From NCBI GenBank assembly GCA_018672475.1, contig JABHFS010000041.1:1-43755 (forward strand): a stretch of 43,755 nt of DNA, read 5' to 3'. Positions 8,112 through 16,353 of this stretch are shown here, piece after piece (within the stretch, counting starts at the first letter, position 1; each line of letters begins with the position of its first letter). The position numbers and the translations under genes are program-made. Below the pieces are notes generated by a model. The model saw only the letters and a list, made by a program, of their open reading frames with translations. It was not told the origin of the DNA and did no database searches. The DNA comes from Gemmatimonadota bacterium. GTDB lineage: Bacteria > Latescibacterota > UBA2968 > UBA8231.

Positions 8112-9200
8112 CTATTCCTCCCCATATCGCCAACCCTCTGTGCCCGCGGTGCTGGGAATCACGCCCCCAGCGCATCCGGGTACGCCGTCCCAGTAGGCGG
8201 CTTCGCCGAGTTGATAAATTTGGTCTTCATCATTAAGCAGAATTTCGGGATATAATTCGACCCATTCGCCATCGCCGTGTCTAGTACTTACCGGTCCAAC
8301 GATCCGAGCGCCGTCGATCGCCAAGGCCGTATCGAAAAGATAGGGGTGCTGTGCAGCCCACCAAGCCGTCGCCTGCGAACCCGCCTTGTTTAGCTCTTGC
8401 CGGGTTTCGATGACCGGTTCCTGTATTTGTGTGTCCGGCTGCTTGACATGTATCATCGATAAGAACTGAGCGTAAGCCCGGTTGTCGTCGGTTGAATGAA
8501 TTTGAGTATGAGGCGCATAGAGGTTTGTCGGGCCGCTGCCATCGCGCAACTCTATAAGGATCTTCGCAGCCCTCAGAACCTCTTGGGGTAGCCCCGTTGG
8601 CTCCTTGCCAACGGTAAAGAGGACCATCTCGGAAATCAACAGGTCAGCCCATGCCGAACCTCGTTTACCGGAGTCGATGACCAGAGCAAGGCGGTTAGCC
8701 TTGCGGGTTTCCGGGAAGACCACCACGCGCCAAGGTATCAGTAGATCCGCTGGTGTCGGGTAGCAACCCATGCCCCGCACCGCCTTCGGATCCTCATCGT
8801 CTCCTGCCAACGCCAGGCGATAACCGACGAGGAAGGTTGGGAAGTCTTTCCCATCGATTGCGAAATGAATTTTTCGCGGCACGCTGTTCTTGAGAAACAG
8901 CTCTTCACTTTTGTGAAACCCAGGCATGAAGGCGAAACCGTCGATCTCTACCGTTTCCGGCCAGGTGATAATGATTCGTTCACCGATGCCCAGACCCTCT
9001 GCACCTTCGCACCATGCGGTAGTAGGATCTCCGTCGAAGAGTTTGGCCGGACTGTAAGCACCGAGACTCTTTGGGGAAGCGAGTTCGGATGAGGCGCTGA
9101 ACGAAGGTTCAGCAGGGGGCACCACCGCCGCTTCTTTTGCTTGGGCGTTAGGTACGAACAGCGCAGATACTATTAAGAAGCTCCATTTCGAATACTTCAT
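8112..9200 (-). CDS. Secreted protein with discoidin-like (NADase-type) glycan-binding domain
   Basis: The 362-residue product starts with a signal peptide (residues 1-21, cleavage near AQAKEA). Residues of about 30-190 resemble the discoidin/NPCBM-like module called the NADase-type glycan-binding domain: a Ser-rich start, then LFDGDPTTAWCEGAEGLGIG, the FMPGFHKSEELFLKNSVPRK pattern and ADLLISEMVLF. The C-terminal 170 residues I do not recognise. It is probably exported and binds sugars (inference from fold family). It is the only intact gene of the island. The ribosome binding site is weak. Confidence 0.65.
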   Translation of the reverse strand: MKYSKWSFLIVSALFVPNAQAKEAAVVPPAEPSFSASSELASPKSLGAYSPAKLFDGDPTTAWCEGAEGLGIGERIIITWPETVEIDGFAFMPGFHKSEELFLKNSVPRKIHFAIDGKDFPTFLVGYRLALAGDDEDPKAVRGMGCYPTPADLLIPWRVVVFPETRKANRLALVIDSGKRGSAWADLLISEMVLFTVGKEPTGLPQEVLRAAKILIELRDGSGPTNLYAPHTQIHSTDDNRAYAQFLSMIHVKQPDTQIQEPVIETRQELNKAGSQATAWWAAQHPYLFDTALAIDGARIVGPVSTRHGDGEWVELYPEILLNDEDQIYQLGEAAYWDGVPGCAGGVIPSTAGTEGWRYGEE

Positions 9201-9257
9201 TCCGACTCACTTTACTTAGTGTTAACAACTCAATTGAGACTAATGTGCGATAATAGG

Positions 9258-9584
9258 TTAGAGCGGCGGGATGGGACATCGGCCCATCCCGCAAAACGCC
9301 ATCGCACTGTCCCATGAAATATTCGCCACCGGATCTTGCTCTTTTGTTCGGGGGGCTCGCCGCTGATTCAATGAGACGATGGGGGGTGGTCGGTAGCATT
9401 TGAATAGCGCATATTTCGCGTTGATGACCGGCGTCTGAGTAATGAAAAAATCTGGCAGCCAGCGCAAATGAGCGGGGTATTCGTTGGACAAAGTTAAATC
9501 GTGGAAGAGGCGCGGTTTATTGCCCATGCGAAATCCGCCCGATAGTGATGAGCGTGGGAGAGACGGTGTTAGTCCGTACGACAC
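9258..9584 (-). pseudogene. Formylglycine-generating-enzyme/SUMF1-like remnant
   Basis: This frame contains pieces typical of the FGE-sulfatase (SUMF1) fold. FRMGN resembles the family's F.MG opening, NEYPAHLRWLPDFFITQTPV and NAKYALF resemble the segment with an E-V-T-N-A-Y pattern, and DPVANISWDSAMAFC resembles the family's PV.NVSW.DA.AFC. It stops right after AFCGMG, so the catalytic C-terminal half is missing. The piece LGFRVVRT, which looks like the end of a SUMF1 domain, lies just upstream in another frame (about 9590-9620). It is a broken, probably internally deleted gene. Confidence 0.5.
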
Positions 9585-10239
9585 GGAAGCCGAGGTAGGG
9601 CCCCTTGTGTACCGGGAGTAAAAGAGTGGCGAGCGGCCGAAGGTCTTGCGTAAGGTCTGCTAACCCATACCCAGCTCCCGCGCCGCGACCTGGGCGCAGC
9701 CCGCTGGATCGGCGGCTATCTCGATCAACCGGCGCGCCTCCTCCAGTCATTTCCTCCGCGACCGATCCAAACCTTGCTGCTCCCGCCTCCTGGCCCATGT
9801 CTGCTAGGAGAACCTGCACCGGACCCGACCCTCCAGCGTGCTCTCCCTCCTCCTTATACAGTCGCTGACCCACTGTATAGGCCACTGCTGATTTTTTCTG
9901 CGCGGGGCTTACTTTTTTGAATTGACCTCTTTGAGCACGCGATCTTCCAGCATCGGTTCGGCCTGCCTCTTTATACATTCTCTTTCCTTCATCTAACTCT
10001 GTTTGAATCAGTCTTAGACTTTGCTTACGCGCACTCAGTAGGTGGAGGATGACGCCGCCAAACACAAGGATGAAAATAATTCCGAATAAAAGGGCGATAT
10101 ACGGCATAAGGGGTTCGCTGGCGGCGTCACTGGATACTGAGGAGCCGGTTTCCGCAGGGCCAGTGTCAAGCAGATAGATAAAGATCACGACAGTGCACAG
10201 CGTGCTAAAGCTGCCAACGCCGTAAAGAATAAATTTCAT
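9517..10239 (-). pseudogene. Composite frame: membrane protein N terminus fused to out-of-frame debris
   Basis: The first 115 or so residues look like a genuine membrane protein: hydrophobic segments at about 4-24 and 47-70, then a charged stretch (RLIQTELDEGKRMYKEAG). After about residue 130 the composition becomes Gly/Arg-rich and unlike a protein. In another frame the same DNA (about 9660-9740) reads ARRLIEIAADPAGCAQVA and ARELGMG, which resembles an AraC-type helix-turn-helix and is interrupted by a stop. The frame ends with a SUMF1-like LGFRVVRT. I read it as a membrane-protein gene fused by frameshift or deletion to remnants of a regulator and an FGE-like gene. Confidence 0.4.
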
Positions 10240-10532
10240 TTTATTATAGTCCTTCAGCGTTATAAACGCTATTCACTTTGGTTAAATAAAAATCCTATTC
10301 GATCGATCAAATACTTCGATCTCACGCGGTAAAAAAACACGGCTCAGAGGCGTTGGGCCGTTCCGCACTATATCTAATATAATATGACCATATAAATACG
10401 GTACAAACGCAGCGGGCCCCTGTTGCAAACTGGAGTGCAGTTGCCAGACCTCGATGTCCTATCGGGCCTGTTCTATCATCTATTCCTTAAAGTCTGGATT
10501 CAATTTCCTCCTCGCGAATGGATCCGCATGGT
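10240..10532. other. Gene-free stretch inside the island
   Basis: No coding frame, RNA gene or clear repeat is visible. The A+T-rich part next to 10240 could hold the promoter of the minus-strand membrane-protein gene, but I see no good pair of boxes. Confidence 0.4.
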
Positions 10533-10715
10533 TCATTTAGAGCGGCAGAGCGCGGGGTAGCCCAGGGTCTCCATAGCGTCTTCATCGAAACGTACCACTC
10601 CATTAAACTCGGAGTTGACTGGAACTTAATAGAGCTTAACTTTGTCATAGGCTAAGTGATTGATGATTGTGGCCTTGGGTTGTAAGTGGTTGATATATTG
10701 GATGTTAAAAGATTG
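10533..10715 (-). pseudogene. Gene fragment with internal stop, next to the right tRNA fragment
   Basis: Read on the minus strand, one frame gives protein-like sequence (INHLQPKATIINHLAYDKVK, a stop TAA at 10628-10626, then VNSEFNGVVRFDEDAMETLG) and ends at TGA 10535-10533. A further stop (TAG, 10718-10716) closes it on the 5' side. The composition is that of a real protein C terminus but I cannot name the family. Confidence 0.35.
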
Positions 10716-10727
10716 CTACTGGGCGCT

Positions 10728-10781
10728 TTGAAGGGGCAGTGCCTTTGGGCGTCGGGGTTCGAGTCCCCGCTTCGGCACCAT
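10728..10781 (+). repeat. Direct repeat, right copy: partial tRNA-Leu 3' end (candidate attR)
   Basis: It matches 7562-7615 over 54 nt with two changes; 35 nt (10747-10781) are identical, including the T arm, acceptor strand and CCA. The 5' half of the tRNA (acceptor strand and D arm) is absent, so this copy cannot form a tRNA. Confidence 0.85.
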
Positions 10782-10794
10782 ATGAAAATTAGAG

Positions 10795-10862
10795 GGGACT
10801 GTAGAAGTATTACAGTCCCTTCGCCGTTTGGGGGACTGTAGACCTATTTACAGTCCTTTTTA
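10795..10862 (+). terminator. Two tandem related terminator hairpins
   Basis: Hairpin 1 pairs GGGACTGTA (10795-10803) with TACAGTCCC (10811-10819). Hairpin 2 pairs GGACTGTA (10833-10840) with TACAGTCC (10849-10856) and is followed by TTTTTATTT. The arms are copies of each other, so the pair arose by duplication. They may be the original terminators of tRNA-Leu before the island entered. Confidence 0.7.
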
Positions 10863-10891
10863 TTTAATAGCGAGTAGGTGATTGATGGGGG

Positions 10892-12328
10892 ATGAGGGTT
10901 TTGGTGAGATTCTATAAACAGGTAGATCAAACAATCTGGGTCTTATTGGCGATATTATTCGCCTATATATCCTTAGTGCCTTTCTATTATTTTCAATCGC
11001 AAAGTCTCGATGGCCCCCCAGTGTTCTCGCTGGTTAAGTACCTTCCCTTTATCTTGGCCGGAAGCGCTTGTTTTTTGTGGTGCTTTGATATCGTCAAATA
11101 TTCTAAGCCGGTTCTCCAAGCACCTATCAATCGTTTGCTGGGGTTATATCTCGTGGTCGCTTTACTCAGTCTACTCGGTGCGAATTACGCGCTGACGGGG
11201 TTGAGCAAGTGGGGGTATTACAATATTACCGGTGGCGTTTTGTGTCTACTGGTGGTTCAGTATTGCACGTCTTGGCAGGTGATTCGCCGCGCGGCATTTT
11301 TTATGGCATTGCTCTGCGGGTGTGCCGTGAGCTATACATTTTTCTACGCTATAACCGGACACGAACCGCTTTGGGATACGGTTCAGCGCACGTATAGTCC
11401 GTATCACACGCGCCACCGGGCCATGGGGCCTTTTGGCCATACGGTAGCTACCGCGACATACGCGATGTTGCTATTGCCCTTGGCGGTGTGGACCTTGTCG
11501 GTTTTACAGCGGGTGTGGCTCAAGATCGGCTGGGGGCTGGTCTGCACTCTCTTTGTGCCGGTGGTGTTGTTGACGCAGACCCGAGGCACGCAAGTGGCGA
11601 CGCTTTTGTGCTGTCTGTTAATGGGACCTTGGTTGAAGAAATTGGGACCGATGTTCCGGCGGGTTGGTCGGAGCAAGTTCTATGGCGGGCTTGTTGTGGT
11701 CTCGGTGGTGGTCGGCTTAGGGGTATTATCGCAGCATGCGAAGGTTGGTAGTGTCTTGCAGCAAGTTGAGCAGCGCTGGAAGGAGGCCTTGCAAACCCGG
11801 TCGGTAACGATTCGGGGGGACGGTAAAGTCTACGAGTATGGTTCCCTATTAGAATATACCGAGCGCTTTCGCATCGCCCAGTACTATACTGTGGGCAATA
11901 TTCTCGCGGAGCATCCGTTATTAGGGGTCGGTTTCGGAACATTTACCAGGGAATTCGAACGCTATAGATATAGCGAAAACTACATGGTGAGAGAATTCCC
12001 CGAACACACAACTGAAAATATGTATCTGATGTTTCTCGCCGAAACAGGGATCTTGGGGCTAATAAGCCGTCTGATTTTGATGGTTGCTATCTTCTTCGTG
12101 GTGTTACGAGCTTGGCGGCGGGCGGTAGATGGGGCGGGTAAGGATTTGCTCTGGGCTTATCTTGTGGGATATATCAGTCTGGCCGTCAACATGCTGACTT
12201 GGGATATTTTGAACGAGCCGACGATGCGCATGACGTATTGGCTGTGGACGGGTTTGGCGCTGGGGCTGGTGCGGTGCGGAGAGGGTTTAGGCGTGTCGGT
12301 GGTAGAGGCCGCGGACGATGCTGTATAG
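10892..12328 (+). CDS. O-antigen ligase-like polytopic membrane protein (Wzy/WaaL family)
   Basis: The 478-residue protein has about ten to twelve hydrophobic segments. A large periplasmic loop (about residues 290-375) sits before the last membrane helices. The conserved Wzy_C motif HPLLGVGFGTF is near residues 344-354, and an LTQTRG pattern is near 228. These are features of O-antigen ligases and polymerases, which join or transfer polysaccharide on undecaprenyl carriers at the periplasmic face of the inner membrane. No other glycan gene lies next to it, so the substrate is open. Its 3' end overlaps the convergent MBL-fold gene by 42 nt. Confidence 0.8.
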   Translation: MRVLVRFYKQVDQTIWVLLAILFAYISLVPFYYFQSQSLDGPPVFSLVKYLPFILAGSACFLWCFDIVKYSKPVLQAPINRLLGLYLVVALLSLLGANYALTGLSKWGYYNITGGVLCLLVVQYCTSWQVIRRAAFFMALLCGCAVSYTFFYAITGHEPLWDTVQRTYSPYHTRHRAMGPFGHTVATATYAMLLLPLAVWTLSVLQRVWLKIGWGLVCTLFVPVVLLTQTRGTQVATLLCCLLMGPWLKKLGPMFRRVGRSKFYGGLVVVSVVVGLGVLSQHAKVGSVLQQVEQRWKEALQTRSVTIRGDGKVYEYGSLLEYTERFRIAQYYTVGNILAEHPLLGVGFGTFTREFERYRYSENYMVREFPEHTTENMYLMFLAETGILGLISRLILMVAIFFVVLRAWRRAVDGAGKDLLWAYLVGYISLAVNMLTWDILNEPTMRMTYWLWTGLALGLVRCGEGLGVSVVEAADDAV

Positions 12329-13630
12329 CCGCGAATCGTGCGTTACATAATTGCGGAAGGTATTTTTGGTATGGAATTCTAGGCGGTGCATAAGAAATTC
12401 AAGCGGTGCTCTGCGGCGATATTGTTCCATGTAGGATCTTAACTCATCTTTGGATTTTGCTTGACCATTATCGGCGTATTTGGTGATATAGGGGCCGAAC
12501 TCGGGATATAATTTGCTCTCGCTCCATTTGCCGTGCAGTGTTGTTTTCATAAAGTTGCCAATCAGCATATCGTCAAAAATTTCGTATTCGATACAGGTCA
12601 TCAGCGAATTTCTCGGTGCCTCAAACGATACGCCCCGGTGGAACTTTTCTTTGTTGAAGCTAATGTGATGATCTTGGCTCCCCACCCTGAAGTTGATAAA
12701 ATCCAGAAAATCGAATAGATGGGCGATCGAGTGAAAATAATGCTCGATCTTGGCAAAATCACCTTTGTCTAGAGGGGTGCTCCAATCGTCGCCGAATTTT
12801 TCTGGAGCCTCAACGATCGACTCGATAGCGGTGACCGCTATTTCTGTAAAAGTGTCTTTGGCGCAGTCGTAGCGGATAAAGGGCGGTAGGATCTGGCATT
12901 GCTCGGATGAGAAGCCGATGTGATACTCATCGTAGGAAGTGCTGTACTCTTCGGCCCACGCCGAATCGCTGCGTTGGTTGTAGTGGTTGGAACTGAAGGG
13001 GATAAAGTGTGTGACGCCGAAGCTGTCGGCGAGATTGGCGAGGAAAGGTCCGGAAGGCAGGATGATCGGGGGCAAGAAATGGCCGTCCTCGTCATAGAAA
13101 TTGGCCATATCGGCTAAGCCGCTGCCTTTGAGTAGGAAGCTGGTATCGTAACCCCGGATCGTCTTCTTGACCGATTTAGCCCAGCCTTGGTCACCTGCGT
13201 CGTTCATATTGAATAGTAGACGGCCGTTGACGTCGATGAGTAAAACGGCATCCTGGTTGTAGTCGGCGATGCAGCAAACGCGAATTCGATCCGAAAGCGC
13301 GACCCATTGTCGGTCCGGTAGGATCTTTACAATATGACCTTTTTCGCTGAGGCTGCCTTCTATCCGTCGCCCCACGTGATCGGGAAGGAGGATCGTCTTG
13401 CCAACCATCTGGTCCAGCGAGGCGGAATGCAAGTGATCCGGGTGGCCGTGGGAGAGCCAGACGAATTTGCATTCGCGAATGGCTTGCAGCTGTTCTTCTG
13501 GAATGGGGTGTTTGAGGATCCAACTGCCAAAATAAGCACTGGCCCCTAACCAAGGGTCAGTCGTCAGGACAGGGCCCTTGTCGTAGCAGATCAGCGTAGC
13601 ATTGCCGATTGTATCGAAGCCAATATCCAC
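12287..13630 (-). CDS. MBL-fold (metallo-beta-lactamase superfamily) hydrolase
   Basis: The 447-residue protein begins with GTG (13630), 9 nt after the stop of the broken response regulator. The N-terminal half is a UlaG/NAPE-PLD-like MBL fold. An IGNATLICYDKG opening leads to TDPWL, then the zinc motif HGHPDH at residues 61-66 (H61, H63, D65, H66), and later FNMNDAGD. The C-terminal 200 residues (from about 245) are not a part I recognise and may be a substrate or partner domain. No signal peptide is seen, so it is probably cytosolic. The substrate is unknown. The 3' end overlaps the O-antigen ligase-like gene on the other strand. Confidence 0.75.
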   Translation of the reverse strand: MDIGFDTIGNATLICYDKGPVLTTDPWLGASAYFGSWILKHPIPEEQLQAIRECKFVWLSHGHPDHLHSASLDQMVGKTILLPDHVGRRIEGSLSEKGHIVKILPDRQWVALSDRIRVCCIADYNQDAVLLIDVNGRLLFNMNDAGDQGWAKSVKKTIRGYDTSFLLKGSGLADMANFYDEDGHFLPPIILPSGPFLANLADSFGVTHFIPFSSNHYNQRSDSAWAEEYSTSYDEYHIGFSSEQCQILPPFIRYDCAKDTFTEIAVTAIESIVEAPEKFGDDWSTPLDKGDFAKIEHYFHSIAHLFDFLDFINFRVGSQDHHISFNKEKFHRGVSFEAPRNSLMTCIEYEIFDDMLIGNFMKTTLHGKWSESKLYPEFGPYITKYADNGQAKSKDELRSYMEQYRRRAPLEFLMHRLEFHTKNTFRNYVTHDSRLYSIVRGLYHRHA

Positions 13631-13639
13631 CGGTAGTTG

Positions 13640-14010
13640 TCAGACCCCGAGCAAGGTTTCGCTGGCTTCGAGCAGTTCTTTGTTGTCGATCGGTTTGCCA
13701 AAAATGCAACCGGCACCTAACTCCAGTGCTTCCGGCAGGGGATCCCCTTCACTGCGCAGGGGCCCTCCCGAAATGGCGATGAACTTGGTTGCGGATTTTT
13801 CTGCTTTTAGCGTGGCGACAGCCTCAATCCCGTCTACTTCCGGCATATATATCGACAATGACGAAATCCGCGGGATCGGCGCGGAACAGCTAAATGCCTT
13901 GTCGGCCATTAAGCGCAATCGTCACTTTATAGGGGCAGTGAATCAGCAATTGCGCCAAAACCTGGGTGACGACCATTTCGTCGTCTATAACCAGGATATG
14001 TTTTTTGCAA
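13640..14010 (-). pseudogene. Broken response regulator (receiver domain)
   Basis: Read on the minus strand, the N-terminal half is KHILVIDDEMVV (acidic pair DD) followed by VTIALNGRQGI, an in-frame TAG (13892-13890), and then RADPADFVIVDIY, where D is the expected phosphoacceptor. At the AT-dinucleotide run 13844-13852 the frame slips. The natural continuation MPEVDGIEAVATLKAEKS is in another frame, which is restored by adding 2 nt. The rest (FIAISGG, then CIFGKPIDNKELL with the conserved Lys-Pro) completes a stand-alone receiver domain. One nonsense codon plus one frameshift mark it as a pseudogene. It lies 9 nt upstream of the MBL-fold gene. Confidence 0.75.
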
Positions 14011-14215
14011 ATCGAAAGACCGCGGAATGCGATTCGCCAAATCGCGAAGACAACGGGAGACTTAGCACAGATACAACAAGGGTAATTATATACTTCTTCA
14101 TCGGCAAGAGAAGATATTTCACCTGGCTAAGATACTGTATGTTATCGAGATATAAATTACATATAGCAAGATCTGATCAAACTTCAGATTCGTTTCTGGA
14201 TAGGTGGAGCGGGTA

Positions 14216-14974
14216 TTAAAAACGCCACACTTCGAGTGCTGTTTCGCCAAATATCCAGGCTCGTTCATCATCGCTCAGTGAAGAAAGATGTTCCATAGGG
14301 AAGCTCAAAGAGTGGTCGTAACCTTCGCGCGAACTGACCGGAGGCCAATCACTGCCCCACATCACCCGACTTGGGCCAAAAGCTTCGATGGCCATCTCGG
14401 CCAACGGGGGAACGTCGCTGAACGGATGCGGCAATGCACAAAATTCGCCGAAACCGGGTAGTTTGATCGAGAGGTTCGGGTGTTCGGCGAAGGCGAGGGT
14501 GCGCGCGTAGTCCTCATAGGGCGGTACGGCACTGTTGCCGACGCCGGCGAGGTGTTCGATGACAATCGAAAGATTTGGAAAAGTACGCAGCACTTCGGCG
14601 AATTCGTCGCCGAGAAGAGCGAGGGGCGTAGCCGGGGCGCTGACGACTAGGTCGAGTTCGGCGGCTGTTCTCCATTGCACAAGGGGGTCGGCGTTCTGGG
14701 CGCGCGAAGTCGCCGCAAGGCGGATACCGATAACGCCTTGTGCTGCCCAATGGCGAATCTGGGTGCCGTCGTCGTCGGGCTCGACGGCCATTGCCGAGGC
14801 GAAACGACCGGGGTGTTGTTGTAAGCACTCGACGTGGTAGCTGTTGTCGGTTTCACCGCCGTGTTGAATGAGCACGGCCTTGTCGACTTGTGCGTGTTCC
14901 ATGTGGAAGAGCAAGGTTTCGACGGGTTCGTATTTGTGAATTCCCGTATGGCAGTGTGTATCGACGATTGTCAT
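14216..14974 (-). CDS. Amidohydrolase family protein (TIM-barrel metal-dependent hydrolase)
   Basis: I chose the ATG at 14974, which gives 252 residues starting MTIVDTHCHTG. AGGGA of the ribosome binding site lies just upstream (about 14983-14987); the in-frame ATG at 15007 would add 11 residues and lacks one. The N-terminal H-x-H (residues 7 and 9), a strand with IEHLAGVG, and the C-terminal MWGSDWPP motif with its Asp ligand place it in the amidohydrolase_2 group. That group includes lactonases, decarboxylases and other hydrolases of small acids. It is probably cytosolic. The neighbours give no pathway, so the substrate is unknown. Confidence 0.85.
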   Translation of the reverse strand: MTIVDTHCHTGIHKYEPVETLLFHMEHAQVDKAVLIQHGGETDNSYHVECLQQHPGRFASAMAVEPDDDGTQIRHWAAQGVIGIRLAATSRAQNADPLVQWRTAAELDLVVSAPATPLALLGDEFAEVLRTFPNLSIVIEHLAGVGNSAVPPYEDYARTLAFAEHPNLSIKLPGFGEFCALPHPFSDVPPLAEMAIEAFGPSRVMWGSDWPPVSSREGYDHSLSFPMEHLSSLSDDERAWIFGETALEVWRF

Positions 14975-15265
14975 AGGATATCCCTTTCTCGGATTGCTCG
15001 GGAGCAATATAGGCTGGATGCTTTATTGCGGCAACGGCTCTTGACGCGGGGGCTTGCCCCCTTCAATATAAATGCCATGGAGTAACCGCGTGCCCCTGGT
15101 GGGGCTATGCCCAACTAGGCATAGCGCTGAGCGCTGCATTGCCGGTGACGGGTATTTGCGTCGCAGCTACACGCAATCGCTAGTGGGGCATTGTGTGCTA
15201 GTGGAGCGATCGACGCGGCGGATTTAGAGACTCGTTTTAACGATTTTGCCGAGACTGGATAGCCT

Positions 15266-15802
15266 ATGCAAGAAACGTTGGCGTTAGTGCTGTTTGCTTG
15301 TTTCTTTGTCGGCACGCTCATCGAGATCACTCTTATGCTGGGGCGCAAACGCCAGGGGTTGGGGCTCGACCGTTTTCGTCTGGTTTTTTTCTTTATGGCT
15401 AGCTTGATGTTGGTCTGTCTGCTGCCTTTGTGGATTTTCTTCAAGTTGACGACGGCGATTTGGGTGAGTGATCTCACCGTAGTTCTGGCCAATCTCATTG
15501 GATTCGGATTGACCTATACTCGGGAGCGCCGTCAAGGCGAAGAAGGGGACGGAGATGGGGAAGACCGCAGCGTGCGGGCCTATGCCGTTTATTTTCAGGG
15601 CAAACAGTTGGGGATGGTAACGCGCGAAGGATTTGAGCAATTGCTGAGTAATGATCTGTTAAAAAAGCAGCGAACGGTCGAATTGCTCGATGACTATCAG
15701 GAGAAAGCCCGTCGCCAAGGACTGAAAGTGATGATTTACCAGAACAAGGACGGCAGCCAGCGATTAATCAAAATCGAAGGGTCGGCTTTGCGGGCTACTT
15801 AA
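15266..15802 (+). CDS. Hypothetical membrane protein
   Basis: The 178-residue protein has three hydrophobic segments (about residues 4-24, 40-62 and 66-86) followed by a charged linker (RERRQGEEGDGDGEDR). A small soluble domain of about 75 residues follows, with an alternating pattern (YAVYFQGKQLGMVTREGFEQ and GLKVMIYQNKDGSQRLIKIE). I do not recognise the family. A TAG in frame two codons upstream fixes the start region. The 3' end overlaps the convergent Trm112-like gene by 8 nt. Confidence 0.65.
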   Translation: MQETLALVLFACFFVGTLIEITLMLGRKRQGLGLDRFRLVFFFMASLMLVCLLPLWIFFKLTTAIWVSDLTVVLANLIGFGLTYTRERRQGEEGDGDGEDRSVRAYAVYFQGKQLGMVTREGFEQLLSNDLLKKQRTVELLDDYQEKARRQGLKVMIYQNKDGSQRLIKIEGSALRAT

Positions 15803-16043
15803 GGGCAATCGCCTCGTCGATAAGCATGATGGGTATCTCATCCTCTATGGGGTAGAGATACGCCCCGTCTTCGCGCACTAGGCCGCCGTCGATTTTTGCT
15901 TCCACGGTCTTACCGGCCCGATTCTTAACTTCGCCGCGTTCAATGCGATCATTCAGTGCGGCGAGCATTTCCGGCTCGGCTAGGTGGACCGGTTCTTTGG
16001 TTTCGGGACAGGCGAGTATATCTAATAATTCCTTATCAATCAT
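15795..16043 (-). CDS. Trm112-like small protein
   Basis: The 82-residue protein begins LLDILACPETKEPV, the opening of the Trm112/YcaR family (PF03966), and ends with the family's GAYLYPIEDEIPIML pattern. Eukaryotic and archaeal Trm112 activates methyltransferases; the bacterial role is less clear. Most members have two CxxC pairs; here only the first Cys (residue 12) remains, so no zinc site can form. Length is slightly above the usual 60-70 residues because of an insert around residues 28-50. The gene is divergent from the next gene across a 310-bp spacer. Confidence 0.8.
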   Translation of the reverse strand: MIDKELLDILACPETKEPVHLAEPEMLAALNDRIERGEVKNRAGKTVEAKIDGGLVREDGAYLYPIEDEIPIMLIDEAIALK

Positions 16044-16353
16044 TATTGGCCTCCATTATACCCAAAAATAGATCGGTATTTCTCTGCCGACAAGTGGTTC
16101 GGTAAAACGAGATGGGAAAATTATGTCTATGGGGAGACATTTTTTCCTTTTCCAGCGTTGGGCGATGGGTTTCGAATCGCAACTATGCATTTGTTAAATG
16201 TCCTATAAGACAATGTTTTAATTTGATTTAAATCGTATATTAATTTCCCATTATTTGATTCAAATCGCTTGCGGCCCAATCCTTGCTTTAGTTGTCCCTG
16301 AAACTGGGGAAATGGCCCCGGACCATTGCTGGATAAAGATGGGGAGGATCATC
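16044..16353. promoter_or_regulatory. Divergent intergenic region with twin palindromic sites
   Basis: This 310-bp spacer holds no gene. It contains two 14-bp near-identical sites, TTTGATTTAAATCG (16222-16235) and TTTGATTCAAATCG (16254-16267), which differ by one base. Both have the palindromic core GATTTAAATC, perfect in the first copy. The starts are 32 bp apart, about three helical turns, as expected for operators bound from one face. TATATT (16236-16241) between them could be a -10 box. They would control the plus-strand gene at 16354, or the minus-strand gene. Confidence 0.45.

Larger units (their letters stand above)
7616..10781. mobile_element. Decayed genomic island or integrative element remnant in tRNA-Leu
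   Basis: The segment lies between the intact tRNA-Leu and a 54-nt copy of its 3' part. Unlike the dense flanks, it holds one intact gene, several broken frames and long gene-poor stretches. No integrase, excisionase or transposase is recognisable, so any mobility genes are lost. An alternative is a local duplication of tRNA-Leu whose second copy has decayed. The boundaries are the repeats; the element type is inference. Confidence 0.5.

Noticed and set aside
10728..10781. Second functional tRNA-Leu gene
   Set aside because: Only the variable arm, T arm and 3' acceptor strand are present. The 5' acceptor strand and D arm are missing, and the anticodon stem has lost three bases.
13602..14219. 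Plus-strand frame of 205 codons
   Set aside because: It is antisense to the end of the MBL-fold gene start region and the response-regulator remnant. Its sequence is Ser-rich with no motif, and the minus-strand reading explains the DNA better.
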